64,000 bases of DNA from Leifsonia sp. PS1209 (GTDB lineage: Bacteria > Actinomycetota > Actinomycetes > Actinomycetales > Microbacteriaceae): assembly GCF_012317045.1 (NCBI RefSeq), contig NZ_CP051154.1, forward strand, positions 3,348,001-3,412,000. Reading direction: 5' to 3'. The notes under the pieces are model-generated. The model was not told the DNA's origin. It ran no database searches and saw only the letters and a list, made by a program, of their open reading frames with translations. Positions within the stretch are counted from its first letter, which is position 1, and each line of letters starts with the position of its first letter. Shown one piece after another: positions 10,032 to 18,226 of the stretch. Position numbers and translations under genes: made by a program.

Positions 10032-11546
10032 CTACTTGACGAGCGGGAAGAGGATCGTCTCGCGGATACCGAGGCCGGTGAGCGCCATCAGCAGGCGGTC
10101 GATGCCCATGCCCATTCCGCCCGACGGCGGCATGCCGAACTCGAGAGCACGCAGGAACTCCTCGTCGAGACGCATCGCCTCGACATCGCCCTCCGCGGCC
10201 AGCTTCGCCTGCTCGACGAACCGCTCGCGCTGCACGACGGGGTCGACCAGCTCCGAGTATCCGGTCGCGAGCTCGAAGCCGCGGGTGTAGAGGTCCCACT
10301 TCTCCACGACGCCCTCGCGCGAACGGTGCGCGCGCACCAGCGGGCTGGTGTCGACGGGGAAGTCCATCACGAACGTCGGTCGCACCAGCGTGTCCTTGAC
10401 GAAGTGCTCCCACAGCTCCTCGACGTACTTTCCCGGCAGGGGATGCTGGATCTCGATCCCCTCCACAGCCGCGATCTCGCGCAGTCTCTCCACAGATGTC
10501 GCGGGAGTGATCTCTTCGCCGACCGCCTCGGACAGGCTGTCGTACATGCGAATTCGATCCCACTCCCCACCGAGGTCGTACTCGGTGCCATCGGCCCAGG
10601 TCACGACATGCGAACCGGAGATCGCCTGCGCGGCGTTCTGGATGAGGGTCTGAGTGAGGTCGGCGATCGAGTTGTAGTCGCCGTACGCCTCGTACGCTTC
10701 GAGCATGGCGAACTCGGGCGAGTGCGTGGAGTCTGCGCCCTCGTTGCGGAAGTTGCGGTTGATCTCGAACACGTGGTCGATGCCGCCGACCACGGCGCGC
10801 TTCAGGTACAGCTCGGGTGCGATGCGCAGGTAGAGCTCGGTGTCGAACGCGTTCGAGTGGGTGACGAACGGGCGCGCGGACGCCCCGCCATGCATGACCT
10901 GCAGCATCGGGGTCTCCACCTCGATGAAGTCACGCTCAGAGAACGTCTTGCGGAGGCTGGCGACGGTCTTGGCGCGGTCGATGACGTTCTTGCGGGCCTG
11001 GTCGCGCGCGATCAGGTCGAGGTAACGGCTGCGGACGCGCGTCTCCTCGTTGAGCTCGTTGTGCAGGTTCGGCAGCGGAAGCAGGGCCTTGGATGCGATG
11101 GTCCAGCTCTCCACCATGATCGACAGCTCGCCGCGGCGGCTCGAGATCACTTCGCCGGAGACGAAGAGGTGGTCGCCGAGGTCGACGAGTTCCTTCCACT
11201 CGGCCAGCGACTCCTCGCCGACGGCCGCGAGCGACACCATCACCTGGATGCGCGTCCCGTCGCCGGACTGAAGCACCGCGAAGCACAGCTTGCCGGTGTT
11301 CCGGAGGTGCACGACGCGTCCTGCGACGCCGACCGTCTCTCCGGAGACCTCGTCGGCCTGCAGGTGGCCCCACTTCGCGCGCACGGCGGGAATGGTCGTG
11401 GTGATGGGCACAGCGACCGGGTACGCGCCGCCCGCGGGAGTCTTCGCCTCGGCGATCAGGCGCTCGCGCTTGCCGAGGCGGACGGCCTTCTGCTCGCTGA
11501 TCTCGTCAGCGGAGAGTTCAGGCTCGGGGGTCTGCTCGTCGGTCAT
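10032..11546 (-). CDS. lysS: Lysyl-tRNA synthetase, class II
   Basis: 504 residues. An OB-fold anticodon-binding domain lies at about 65-170 and a class II catalytic core follows. Motif 2 is seen as FEINRNFRNEG with HSPEF, and motif 3 as GMGMGIDRLLMAL. It charges tRNA-Lys with lysine. The first 30-40 residues are acidic and variable. It is the last gene of the minus-strand housekeeping cluster, 31 nt after panC, which suggests co-transcription. Confidence 0.96.
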   Translation of the reverse strand: MTDEQTPEPELSADEISEQKAVRLGKRERLIAEAKTPAGGAYPVAVPITTTIPAVRAKWGHLQADEVSGETVGVAGRVVHLRNTGKLCFAVLQSGDGTRIQVMVSLAAVGEESLAEWKELVDLGDHLFVSGEVISSRRGELSIMVESWTIASKALLPLPNLHNELNEETRVRSRYLDLIARDQARKNVIDRAKTVASLRKTFSERDFIEVETPMLQVMHGGASARPFVTHSNAFDTELYLRIAPELYLKRAVVGGIDHVFEINRNFRNEGADSTHSPEFAMLEAYEAYGDYNSIADLTQTLIQNAAQAISGSHVVTWADGTEYDLGGEWDRIRMYDSLSEAVGEEITPATSVERLREIAAVEGIEIQHPLPGKYVEELWEHFVKDTLVRPTFVMDFPVDTSPLVRAHRSREGVVEKWDLYTRGFELATGYSELVDPVVQRERFVEQAKLAAEGDVEAMRLDEEFLRALEFGMPPSGGMGMGIDRLLMALTGLGIRETILFPLVK

Positions 11547-11577
11547 CAGTGTCTTTCGTTCGTGCGGAGGAGGCCGC

Positions 11578-12465
11578 TCAGCTGATGCTGATGCGCTCGT
11601 TGTCGATCAGCCTGGTCGTTCCGACACGGGCTGCCACGAGCACCACGGCTGGGCCGTGGTGGCCTTCGGCGACGGCGAGGAACGAGTCCGGGTCGACGAC
11701 CACGAGATAGTCAAGCTTAACGGCTGGTTCGGTGTCGAGACGCGCGCGGGCGGCGGCGAGCACAGCATCCACTCCGCCTGCTGCTCCCGTTGAGGCCGCG
11801 GCCTTCGCGGCGGCGAGCGCCTGGGAGAGTGCGACGGCGGCGGCGCGTCCCGCCGGGTCGAGGTAGCTGTTGCGGCTCGACAGGGCGAGCCCGTCGGATT
11901 CGCGGACCGTGTCGACCACGGCGATCGTGACCGGCAGGTTCAGCTCGTCGACCATCCGGCCGACGAGGTGCACCTGCTGCGCGTCCTTCTGGCCGAACAC
12001 GGCCACGTCTGGGCCGACGATGTTGAAGAGCTTGGCGACGACCGTGAGCATGCCATCGAAGTGACCTGGCCGGGATGCGCCCTCGTACAGGGAGCCGATC
12101 GCGCCGGCGGTGACGCGGGTCTCTGTCGCGCCGTTCGGGTACATCTCCGCCGGGCTCGGCGCGAAGACGATGTCGGCGAGGCCGCTCAGCTTGGCGACGT
12201 CGGCGTCGAGGGTGCGGGGGTAGCGGTCGAGGTCCTCGCCCGGCCCGAACTGCAGCGGGTTGACGAAGATCGAGACGACGACGATCCCGCCGAGGTCTTT
12301 GGCGTGCGAGACCAGCCGGAGGTGCCCGTCGTGGAGGGCGCCCATCGTCGGCACGAGCACGACGCGACCGGATGGCGCGTCAGCGCTGCCTTCGAGGGCG
12401 GCGTCCCTGCGGCCCGCGGCGATCCGCGCGCGCAGTTCGGGAATGGTGGTCACGACGTCAGGCAT
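11578..12465 (-). CDS. panC: Pantoate--beta-alanine ligase (pantothenate synthetase)
   Basis: 295 residues. It joins pantoate to beta-alanine with ATP in pantothenate and CoA synthesis. The nucleotidyltransferase signature PTMGALHDGHLRLV lies near the N-terminus, VNPLQFGPGEDLDRYPR follows, and GQKDAQQ and DGLALSSRNSYLD (the KMSKS-like region) are present. An insertion near residues 16-30 is variable. It lies between the DUF2520 gene (60-nt gap) and lysS. In many bacteria a ketopantoate reductase-like DUF2520 protein precedes panC, as here. Confidence 0.95.
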   Translation of the reverse strand: MPDVVTTIPELRARIAAGRRDAALEGSADAPSGRVVLVPTMGALHDGHLRLVSHAKDLGGIVVVSIFVNPLQFGPGEDLDRYPRTLDADVAKLSGLADIVFAPSPAEMYPNGATETRVTAGAIGSLYEGASRPGHFDGMLTVVAKLFNIVGPDVAVFGQKDAQQVHLVGRMVDELNLPVTIAVVDTVRESDGLALSSRNSYLDPAGRAAAVALSQALAAAKAAASTGAAGGVDAVLAAARARLDTEPAVKLDYLVVVDPDSFLAVAEGHHGPAVVLVAARVGTTRLIDNERISIS

Positions 12466-12525
12466 CTGCTCCCCTAACGGCCGGTGCGCCTGGCGGGCGC
12501 GGAGTTGAACGGCCAGTCATCCAGG

Positions 12526-13284
12526 CTACTCGCCGCGGAGGAACCAGCCGCGATCGTCCCCCTGCTGCTCGTCGAAGACCTCGGACAGGTCGATGGCTGC
12601 CGGTGCCGAGGCCGTCGTGATGGCGTTGTCGACGGCGGAGCGCAGCAGCGAGCTGAGGAAGGGTCCAGGGTTGTCGACCCCGATGTCCCGCAGGATGCCG
12701 GTGGACTGCTCGACGATCGCCCGGGAGAACGACGTGGCGGTCGCGACGGCCTCCGCGTACGCCTCGCGGTCCTTCTCGGCGATGACCACGGGCTCCCCGC
12801 CCATCTCGACCACCAGCGCCTGAGCGATCGGCAGCACGGGAGCGGGCGCGGTGACGGCGAAGTAGCTCTCGGCCAGCCTGGCGAGGTCGAGGCTGGTGCC
12901 GGTGAACTCGACGGCGGGATGCACGGCGATCGGGATCACGCCCGCCGCAGCGGCCGGCTGGAGCACAGACACGCCGAACCCGGGTGCGGTGTGCATGACG
13001 ATCTGGCCGGGCTGCCAGCTGCCGGTGGCGGCGAGCCCGGCGACCAGACCGGGCAGTTCGGCGTCCGGCACCGCGATGACCACCAACTCGCTCCGCTCCA
13101 CCAGGACGGGCACGTCCAGGATGGGCGCGTTCGGCAGCATCGCCCCCGCCCGCTCCCTGCTCGCCTCGGATACCGCGGAAACCCCGACGATGGCATGTCC
13201 AGCCCCCGCGAGCGCAGCGCCGATCACCGGCCCGACGCGCCCAGCGCCGATGATGCCGAGACCGAGTCGTCCGGAACGCTGCAT
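12526..13284 (-). CDS. Rossmann-like/DUF2520 family protein
   Basis: 252 residues. The N-terminal NAD(P)-binding fold has the glycine motif GLGIIGAGRVGPVIG. A C-terminal helical DUF2520-type domain carries HPAVEFTGT and FVTAPAP-like segments. The fold is related to 6-phosphogluconate and ketopantoate reductases, and the position next to panC fits a link to pantothenate synthesis, but activity is not established. The start ATG overlaps the stop of the upstream PH-domain gene (TGATG), so the two are translationally coupled. Confidence 0.85.
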   Translation of the reverse strand: MQRSGRLGLGIIGAGRVGPVIGAALAGAGHAIVGVSAVSEASRERAGAMLPNAPILDVPVLVERSELVVIAVPDAELPGLVAGLAATGSWQPGQIVMHTAPGFGVSVLQPAAAAGVIPIAVHPAVEFTGTSLDLARLAESYFAVTAPAPVLPIAQALVVEMGGEPVVIAEKDREAYAEAVATATSFSRAIVEQSTGILRDIGVDNPGPFLSSLLRSAVDNAITTASAPAAIDLSEVFDEQQGDDRGWFLRGE

Positions 13285-14975
13285 CACGGGTGCTCCTCGC
13301 GGGTTGTGGTGGGGGTTGAGGGCGGCGTCGGCGCATCCAGCGGGGCGGCCTGGTCGAACGGGAGCTCCGCCCAGCGGTGGCTGCGGTCGGACTGCGCGGA
13401 GGCGATGGCGCCGGCGGCGACGTCGTCGAAGAGGTGGACGCTCTGGGGTGCGTCCAGCGCTGCCAGCCTGGGCCGCACCGGGCCCGAGACCGTGTGCAGG
13501 CGGGCGCCGGCGAGGCCGAGCATCCTGTCGATCGGGCCCTGCTGGATTTCGAGGCTCTGCAGGCGCGCGAGCGGGACCATCGCCAGACTGCGCCACACCG
13601 CGCCGCGGCGCAGCAGGATCACCCCGTCGACGATGCTGTACCCGTTGCGCCTCCAAGAGAGCGGCCGCACCCAGGCCGCGCGGCGCGGGCTGCCGATGTA
13701 GGAGTCCCGTCCGCGCGATGTCATCCCTGCGACGATCAGTTCGCGGTGGGCGTCCGTCGCGAAATCGGGGAGCACGAGGCCGAGCACCCGTGCGACGTCG
13801 GCCGCGTCGCCGACCGGGAGCATCGTGGTGTTCGGCTGCCCAGCCGCGCCCTTCTCCTTCGAGTGGCCGGCCGTATCGATCCGGATCTGCCACCAGCCGA
13901 ACGGACGCCACAGCAGCGGCTGCAGCACCTCGACCGCGTGGATGCGGCCGGGCGGCAGCGTCTCGTTGCTCAGGCTGAGCAGGCCGAAGCCGACGCGCAC
14001 ACCGTCCGGCGTTCCCGCGATCGAATAGCGCAGTGACTTCGTGAAGCGGTTGATGTAGAAGCTCGCCGACCCGAGCAGGCCGGGCAGCACCACGAAAAGC
14101 AGCCACACCCGGCCCGTGGATACGCCGATCACCAGCAACGCGACCACCACCAGCAGGAAGATGGTGAAGCCGCTGAGCACCAGCGAGCCGAGCAGGCGCA
14201 GCGGCGGAATCTTCACGACCGACTGCGGCGGAGCGACGGTGGGGTCGAGTTCCGGCGCGATGAACTCGTTGACGCGACGGGTCACCAGTCCGGACACGGC
14301 GCCTCCGGCCGCGGCGGCACCTTGCACGCCGGCCGGCGAACCATCCGGACCGGCCATGCCTCCCTGAGGCCCGGGCTCACCGAACGACTCAGTCACCTCT
14401 GGCGGACGGCTCTCCGCCTCGCTCGCACGCACCCCCGACGCCAGCCGCAACACGTCGCCGCGCAGCCCGTCGGCCAGCGACGAGCCGAGGTACGCCAGCT
14501 GCACGTTCGCGTCGTGTCCTGCCACGCTGATGTCCAGCTTCGCCGCGCCGAAGATCCGCGCGAGCACCGGGCGCACGATGTTGATGCCCTGGATGCGGTC
14601 CAGCCGGGCTTTGCGCTGCGTGCGGAAGAGGATGCCGCTGCGCACCTCCACCGCGTCGCCCGTGATGCGGAAGCTGTGCATCCGCCACGACAGGTAGAAC
14701 GCTCCCAGGCAGAGCAGCAGCACCACCACGATCGCGAGGAGGGCCCAGCCTTCCCAGCCGTGGTCGTAGATCTGATCGATCGGGTCTCCGCCGTAGTCCG
14801 GCGTTCCGATGAAGATGCCGACGATGCGTTCGCGCAGGTTGGAGAGCACGAAGCCGAGGATCGCCACGAAGACGATGCCACCGCGCAGCAGAGGCGTGGC
14901 CGGATGCAGGCGGTGCCATTCGCCGTCCGTGAACCGTTCGGCGGCGCGTTCCGCTGCGCTGAGCGGGGCGCTCAC
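13284..14975 (-). CDS. PH domain-containing membrane protein (large, YdbT-like)
   Basis: 563 residues with membrane helices at about 30-45, 78-97 and a pair at about 265-310. Each set is followed by a bacterial PH (bPH2) domain: RITGDAVEVRSGILFRTQRK with DRIQGINI; then a second near 330-400 (GLLSLSNETLPPGRIHAVEV); then a third near 450-500 (DGVILLRRGAVWRSLAMVPL). A Gly/Ala/Pro-rich spacer lies at about 190-235. It overlaps the small PH partner by 4 nt. Such large/small pairs (YdbT/YdbS) are conserved, and the Bacillus pair has been linked to antimicrobial resistance. Confidence 0.85.
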   Translation of the reverse strand: MSAPLSAAERAAERFTDGEWHRLHPATPLLRGGIVFVAILGFVLSNLRERIVGIFIGTPDYGGDPIDQIYDHGWEGWALLAIVVVLLLCLGAFYLSWRMHSFRITGDAVEVRSGILFRTQRKARLDRIQGINIVRPVLARIFGAAKLDISVAGHDANVQLAYLGSSLADGLRGDVLRLASGVRASEAESRPPEVTESFGEPGPQGGMAGPDGSPAGVQGAAAAGGAVSGLVTRRVNEFIAPELDPTVAPPQSVVKIPPLRLLGSLVLSGFTIFLLVVVALLVIGVSTGRVWLLFVVLPGLLGSASFYINRFTKSLRYSIAGTPDGVRVGFGLLSLSNETLPPGRIHAVEVLQPLLWRPFGWWQIRIDTAGHSKEKGAAGQPNTTMLPVGDAADVARVLGLVLPDFATDAHRELIVAGMTSRGRDSYIGSPRRAAWVRPLSWRRNGYSIVDGVILLRRGAVWRSLAMVPLARLQSLEIQQGPIDRMLGLAGARLHTVSGPVRPRLAALDAPQSVHLFDDVAAGAIASAQSDRSHRWAELPFDQAAPLDAPTPPSTPTTTREEHP

Positions 14976-15463
14976 AGTCCTGCCCGCCTGCTCTCAGCGA
15001 GTTCGACGAGACGGTCGCGCAGGTCGGCGGCGACCGGTTCGGGGAGTCCGGGGATGACCACGCCGGTGGATGCGGCCGCCGTCACGAACTTGAGGTCGGC
15101 CAGGCCGAGGATGCGTCCGACCGGGCCGCGGTTGATGTCGATCAGCTGCATCCGGCCGTACGGCACGGACACGAAGCGCTGGTACATGATGCCGCGGCGG
15201 AAGAGCAGGTCGTCCTCGCGCATCCGGTAGCCGATGGAGCGGGCGCGGCGGGGCGCGATGATGAGGCTCACGATCGTGATGACCACCACCGCCGCCAGCA
15301 GCAGCCAGCCCCAACTCCACTGGGCGACCAGCCACAGGAAGGTCGCCGCCGCCGCAAGCACCACGCCGCTGACGACGGCGCTCACGATCACGACGACCAC
15401 GTATTTCGGGGAGACGCGCTGCCACTCCCCGACGCTCAGGTCAAGACGATTCGACATGGACAT
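14972..15463 (-). CDS. PH domain-containing membrane protein (small, YdbS-like)
   Basis: 163 residues. A short N-terminal segment (SVGEWQRVSPKY), two membrane helices (about 24-47 and 53-70) and one bPH2 domain follow (GYRMREDDLLFRRGIMYQRF, VPYGRMQLIDINRGPVGR). It is the small partner of the 563-residue protein. Its stop overlaps that gene's start by 4 nt, and its own start overlaps the DUF3180 gene by 23 nt. This compact arrangement indicates strict co-expression. Confidence 0.87.
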   Translation of the reverse strand: MSMSNRLDLSVGEWQRVSPKYVVVVIVSAVVSGVVLAAAATFLWLVAQWSWGWLLLAAVVVITIVSLIIAPRRARSIGYRMREDDLLFRRGIMYQRFVSVPYGRMQLIDINRGPVGRILGLADLKFVTAAASTGVVIPGLPEPVAADLRDRLVELAESRRAGL

Positions 15464-15920
15464 TCTCCGGATCGCCGTTCTTGTCGTCGGGTGGGATGGT
15501 GCAGAGGTATTCGGCGATCAGACCGGCGATCAGCAGCACGATGGCGCCGACGGTCGTGGAGACGGTCAGCCAGATCGTGCCGCCGGCCGGGATGACAGCG
15601 CGGCTCAGCAGGTAGACCAGGAGGCCGGCGCCGAGGCCGGTGAGCAGGGCGCCGGACAGGCTGCACGCCTTCGCGAGCACCACGATCCGCATCGCCTGGA
15701 ACGGGTCGATGGGCCGGGCGTTCCTGCCGCGGACGGCCCGGCGGATCGGCACGGCGAACGCGACGACGATGATCGAGACGGCCACCAGCGTGATCGGCAG
15801 GGTGAGCGGAGGCACGAACACCGCGAGCCCCGACCCGGCCAGCGCCAGTTCGATGAGGAAGCCGGCGACCGCGGCGACGACGCCGAGGACGATCAGCGGG
15901 ACGGGAGTGGTGCGTTTCAC
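15441..15920 (-). CDS. DUF3180 family membrane protein
   Basis: 159 residues with four membrane helices and the loop RGRNARPIDPFQAMRIVVLAK, typical of DUF3180 in actinobacteria. These genes almost always sit directly after folK, as here, where it overlaps the folK stop by 4 nt. The function is unknown; the conserved linkage to folate genes and the PH pair is the main clue. Confidence 0.87.
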   Translation of the reverse strand: MKRTTPVPLIVLGVVAAVAGFLIELALAGSGLAVFVPPLTLPITLVAVSIIVVAFAVPIRRAVRGRNARPIDPFQAMRIVVLAKACSLSGALLTGLGAGLLVYLLSRAVIPAGGTIWLTVSTTVGAIVLLIAGLIAEYLCTIPPDDKNGDPENVHVESS

Positions 15921-16462
15921 GATGCGCTCCCCTCGTACGTGCGGACAGGGTCGGTGGCGCGGGCGGCGAGAGCGGCGACCGGTCCATGGCCGGTGAGCTG
16001 CGCATCCGGTGCGATGTCGAGCCAGGGCACCAGCACGAACGCGCGCTCGGCGGCCCGGGGATGCGGCAGCGTGACGCGCTCGTCGTCGGAGACGATGCCG
16101 TCGTAGTCGACGATGTCGATGTCGATGGTGCGGTCGCCCCAGCGTTCATCGCGCACGCGGCCGAGCCGGTCTTCGACGGCGTTGACGGCGTCGAGGAGGG
16201 CGAGAGGGTCGAGGATCGTGTCGACCAGGGCGACCGCGTTCAGGTAGGCGGGGGCGTCGTGGTCGATGCCGTCGAGTTTGAGGGCGGGCGTCTCGTAGAG
16301 CGGGGAGACCGCATCCACCCGGATGCCCGGCGTCGCCTCGAGAGCGGCGACGGCGGCGCGGATGGTCGCCTCCCTGTCGCCGAGGTTGCCGCCGAAGGCG
16401 AGCACGGCCGGGTGGCCGACGCGCATCCGCTGCGGCCGGGGCGTCACGCCTCCCGCTGTCAC
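15917..16462 (-). CDS. folK: 6-hydroxymethyl-7,8-dihydropterin pyrophosphokinase
   Basis: 181 residues. It transfers pyrophosphate from ATP to 6-hydroxymethyl-dihydropterin in folate synthesis. The HPPK signatures are AFGGNLGDREATI (substrate loop), VSPLYETPAL, and RWGDRTIDIDIVDYDG with HPRAAERAFVLVP. It overlaps folB by 4 nt. The order folE-folP-folB-folK forms a complete pathway block from GTP to dihydropteroate here. Confidence 0.95.
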   Translation of the reverse strand: MTAGGVTPRPQRMRVGHPAVLAFGGNLGDREATIRAAVAALEATPGIRVDAVSPLYETPALKLDGIDHDAPAYLNAVALVDTILDPLALLDAVNAVEDRLGRVRDERWGDRTIDIDIVDYDGIVSDDERVTLPHPRAAERAFVLVPWLDIAPDAQLTGHGPVAALAARATDPVRTYEGSAS

Positions 16463-16845
16463 GATCGCTCCCGCAGGATGCGCACGGCCACGTCGCCGAA
16501 CGGCACGCTGATCGGGGCGTCCGGCTTGTGCACCGTCACCTCGACCGCGTCGACCGGGGGATGCGCGAGCACGACGGCGGCGACGCGCTCGGCCACCGTC
16601 TCGATCAGGTCGACGGGGTCACGGCGCACGGCGTCCGCGATCTCCTCGGCCAGCTCGCCGTAGTGGACCGTCTGCGCCACGTCGTCGGACGCCGCCGGTG
16701 CTGCCAAATCGAGCCAGGCGGTCACGTCGACCACGAAGTCCTGCCCGTTCTGCCGTTCGAAGTCGTAGACGCCGTGGTGCGCACGCACGCGCAGGCCGGT
16801 GAGGACGATCGCGTCGGACGGTCGGGTCGCAGCTGGCCTAGTCAT
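16459..16845 (-). CDS. folB: Dihydroneopterin aldolase
   Basis: 128 residues. It converts dihydroneopterin to 6-hydroxymethyl-dihydropterin. Family features are LRVRAHHGVYDFERQNGQ, the Tyr/Glu region HYGELAEEIADAV, LIETVAERVAA and the Lys in VTVHKPDAP. The frame is open upstream inside folP, but MTRPAATRPSD at 16845 is the family-length start and overlaps the folP stop by 8 nt. Confidence 0.93.
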   Translation of the reverse strand: MTRPAATRPSDAIVLTGLRVRAHHGVYDFERQNGQDFVVDVTAWLDLAAPAASDDVAQTVHYGELAEEIADAVRRDPVDLIETVAERVAAVVLAHPPVDAVEVTVHKPDAPISVPFGDVAVRILRERS

Positions 16846-17641
16846 CGCTTCCAGCTTGCCACGCCCGCACGACATCGAGGGCGATCCTGGTGGACGCGAC
16901 ATCGTGCACGCGCACGGCCCACGCCCCGTCGCGGGCGGCGAGCGCGCTGATGACGGCGGTGGGCGCATCCCGGTCGGTGGCGGGAGCTCCGTCGGGCAGC
17001 AGCGCGCTCAGGAACCGCTTGCGCGAGGCGCCGATCAGGATCGGGTACCCCAGCGTCTCGAACGCGCGGAGCCCGGCGAGCACCTGCCAGTTGTGCTCGC
17101 CCGTCTTGGAGAAGCCGAGGCCGGGGTCGAGGATGAGCCTGCTCGGGTCGATGCCGACGTCGAGCAGCGCGGTGACGCGCGCAGACAGTTCCGCGCGCAC
17201 CTCGCCGACCGTGTCCGTGTAGCGGGCGAGGGAGTCCATCGAGTCGCTCTGGCCACGCCAGTGCATCACCACGTACTGCAGGCCGGTGTCGAGCAGGGCC
17301 TGCGGCATGCCGGGGTCCGCGAGGCCGCCGGAGACGTCGTTGATGATCGCAGCGCCGACATCCGCCGTCGCCCTGGCCGTCTCCGCGTTCATCGTGTCGA
17401 CGCTCACGGTGATGCCGCGGGAGGCGAGCTCGCGCACGACGGGAACGACGCGTGCCTGCTCCTCTGCGGGGTCGACCCGGAGGGCGCCAGGCCTGGTGGA
17501 CTCGCCGCCGACGTCGATCATGTCCGCGCCCTGCTCCACCAGGTCGATGGCATGCGCGATGGCGGCGTCCGGTTCGAGCCAGAGGCCGCCGTCGCTGAAG
17601 GAGTCCGGTGTCACGTTGAGGACACCCATGATGAGCGTCAC
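16838..17641 (-). CDS. folP: Dihydropteroate synthase
   Basis: 267 residues, TIM barrel. It condenses 6-hydroxymethyl-dihydropterin pyrophosphate with p-aminobenzoate and is the target of sulfonamides. Both signatures are intact: MGVLNVTPDSFSDGG at the N-terminus and DMIDVGGESTRPGA. The region LILDPGLGFSKTGEHN and the C-terminal RVHDVASTRIALDVVRAW complete it. It overlaps folE by 4 nt. Confidence 0.96.
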   Translation of the reverse strand: MTLIMGVLNVTPDSFSDGGLWLEPDAAIAHAIDLVEQGADMIDVGGESTRPGALRVDPAEEQARVVPVVRELASRGITVSVDTMNAETARATADVGAAIINDVSGGLADPGMPQALLDTGLQYVVMHWRGQSDSMDSLARYTDTVGEVRAELSARVTALLDVGIDPSRLILDPGLGFSKTGEHNWQVLAGLRAFETLGYPILIGASRKRFLSALLPDGAPATDRDAPTAVISALAARDGAWAVRVHDVASTRIALDVVRAWQAGSDD

Positions 17642-18213
17642 GCGATGCCACGCCCGATCAGGGCCACGAGCTCCGCGCGCGCGGCCGGGTCTGTGAACGC
17701 GCCGCGGGCGGCCATCGTGACCGTCGTGCTCGCGGTCTGCCGGGCGCCGCGCGTTGTCACGCAGGTGTGCGCCGCATCGAGGACCACGAAGACGCCGCGC
17801 GCCTCCGTGCCGCGTTCGATGGTGTCCGCGATCTGCTCGGTGAGCCGCTCCTGCAGCTGCGGCCGGGCGGCGAGGGTGTCGACCACCTTCGGGATGCGCC
17901 CCAGGCCGACCACCTTCTCCCCCGGCAGGTATGCGACGTGCGCCATGCCGAGGAACGGGAGCAGGTGGTGCTCGCAGACGGAACGGAACGCGATGTCGCG
18001 CACCAGGATCGTCTCGGCCTTGTCCGTCTCCAACGGCACGGCGTCGCCCAGCTCGGCGGCAGCATCCTTGCCGAGGCCGGAGAAGAACTCGGCGTACGCG
18101 TCGGCGACCCGCGACGGGGTCGCCGCCAGTCCCGGACGCGCAGAATCCTCGCCGATGGCGGCGAGGATCTCTGCGACAGCTGCCTCGATGCGCGGACGAT
18201 CGAAACCGGTCAT
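17638..18213 (-). CDS. folE: GTP cyclohydrolase I
   Basis: 191 residues. It makes dihydroneopterin triphosphate from GTP. Zinc ligands are in SVCEHHLLPF and in HTCVTTRG; GLGRIPKVVDTLAARPQLQERLT is the conserved core. The frame extends upstream into ftsH, but ATG 18213 gives the normal family length and lies 13 nt after the ftsH stop. Confidence 0.95.
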   Translation of the reverse strand: MTGFDRPRIEAAVAEILAAIGEDSARPGLAATPSRVADAYAEFFSGLGKDAAAELGDAVPLETDKAETILVRDIAFRSVCEHHLLPFLGMAHVAYLPGEKVVGLGRIPKVVDTLAARPQLQERLTEQIADTIERGTEARGVFVVLDAAHTCVTTRGARQTASTTVTMAARGAFTDPAARAELVALIGRGIA

Positions 18214-18226
18214 GCGCGCGCCGGCT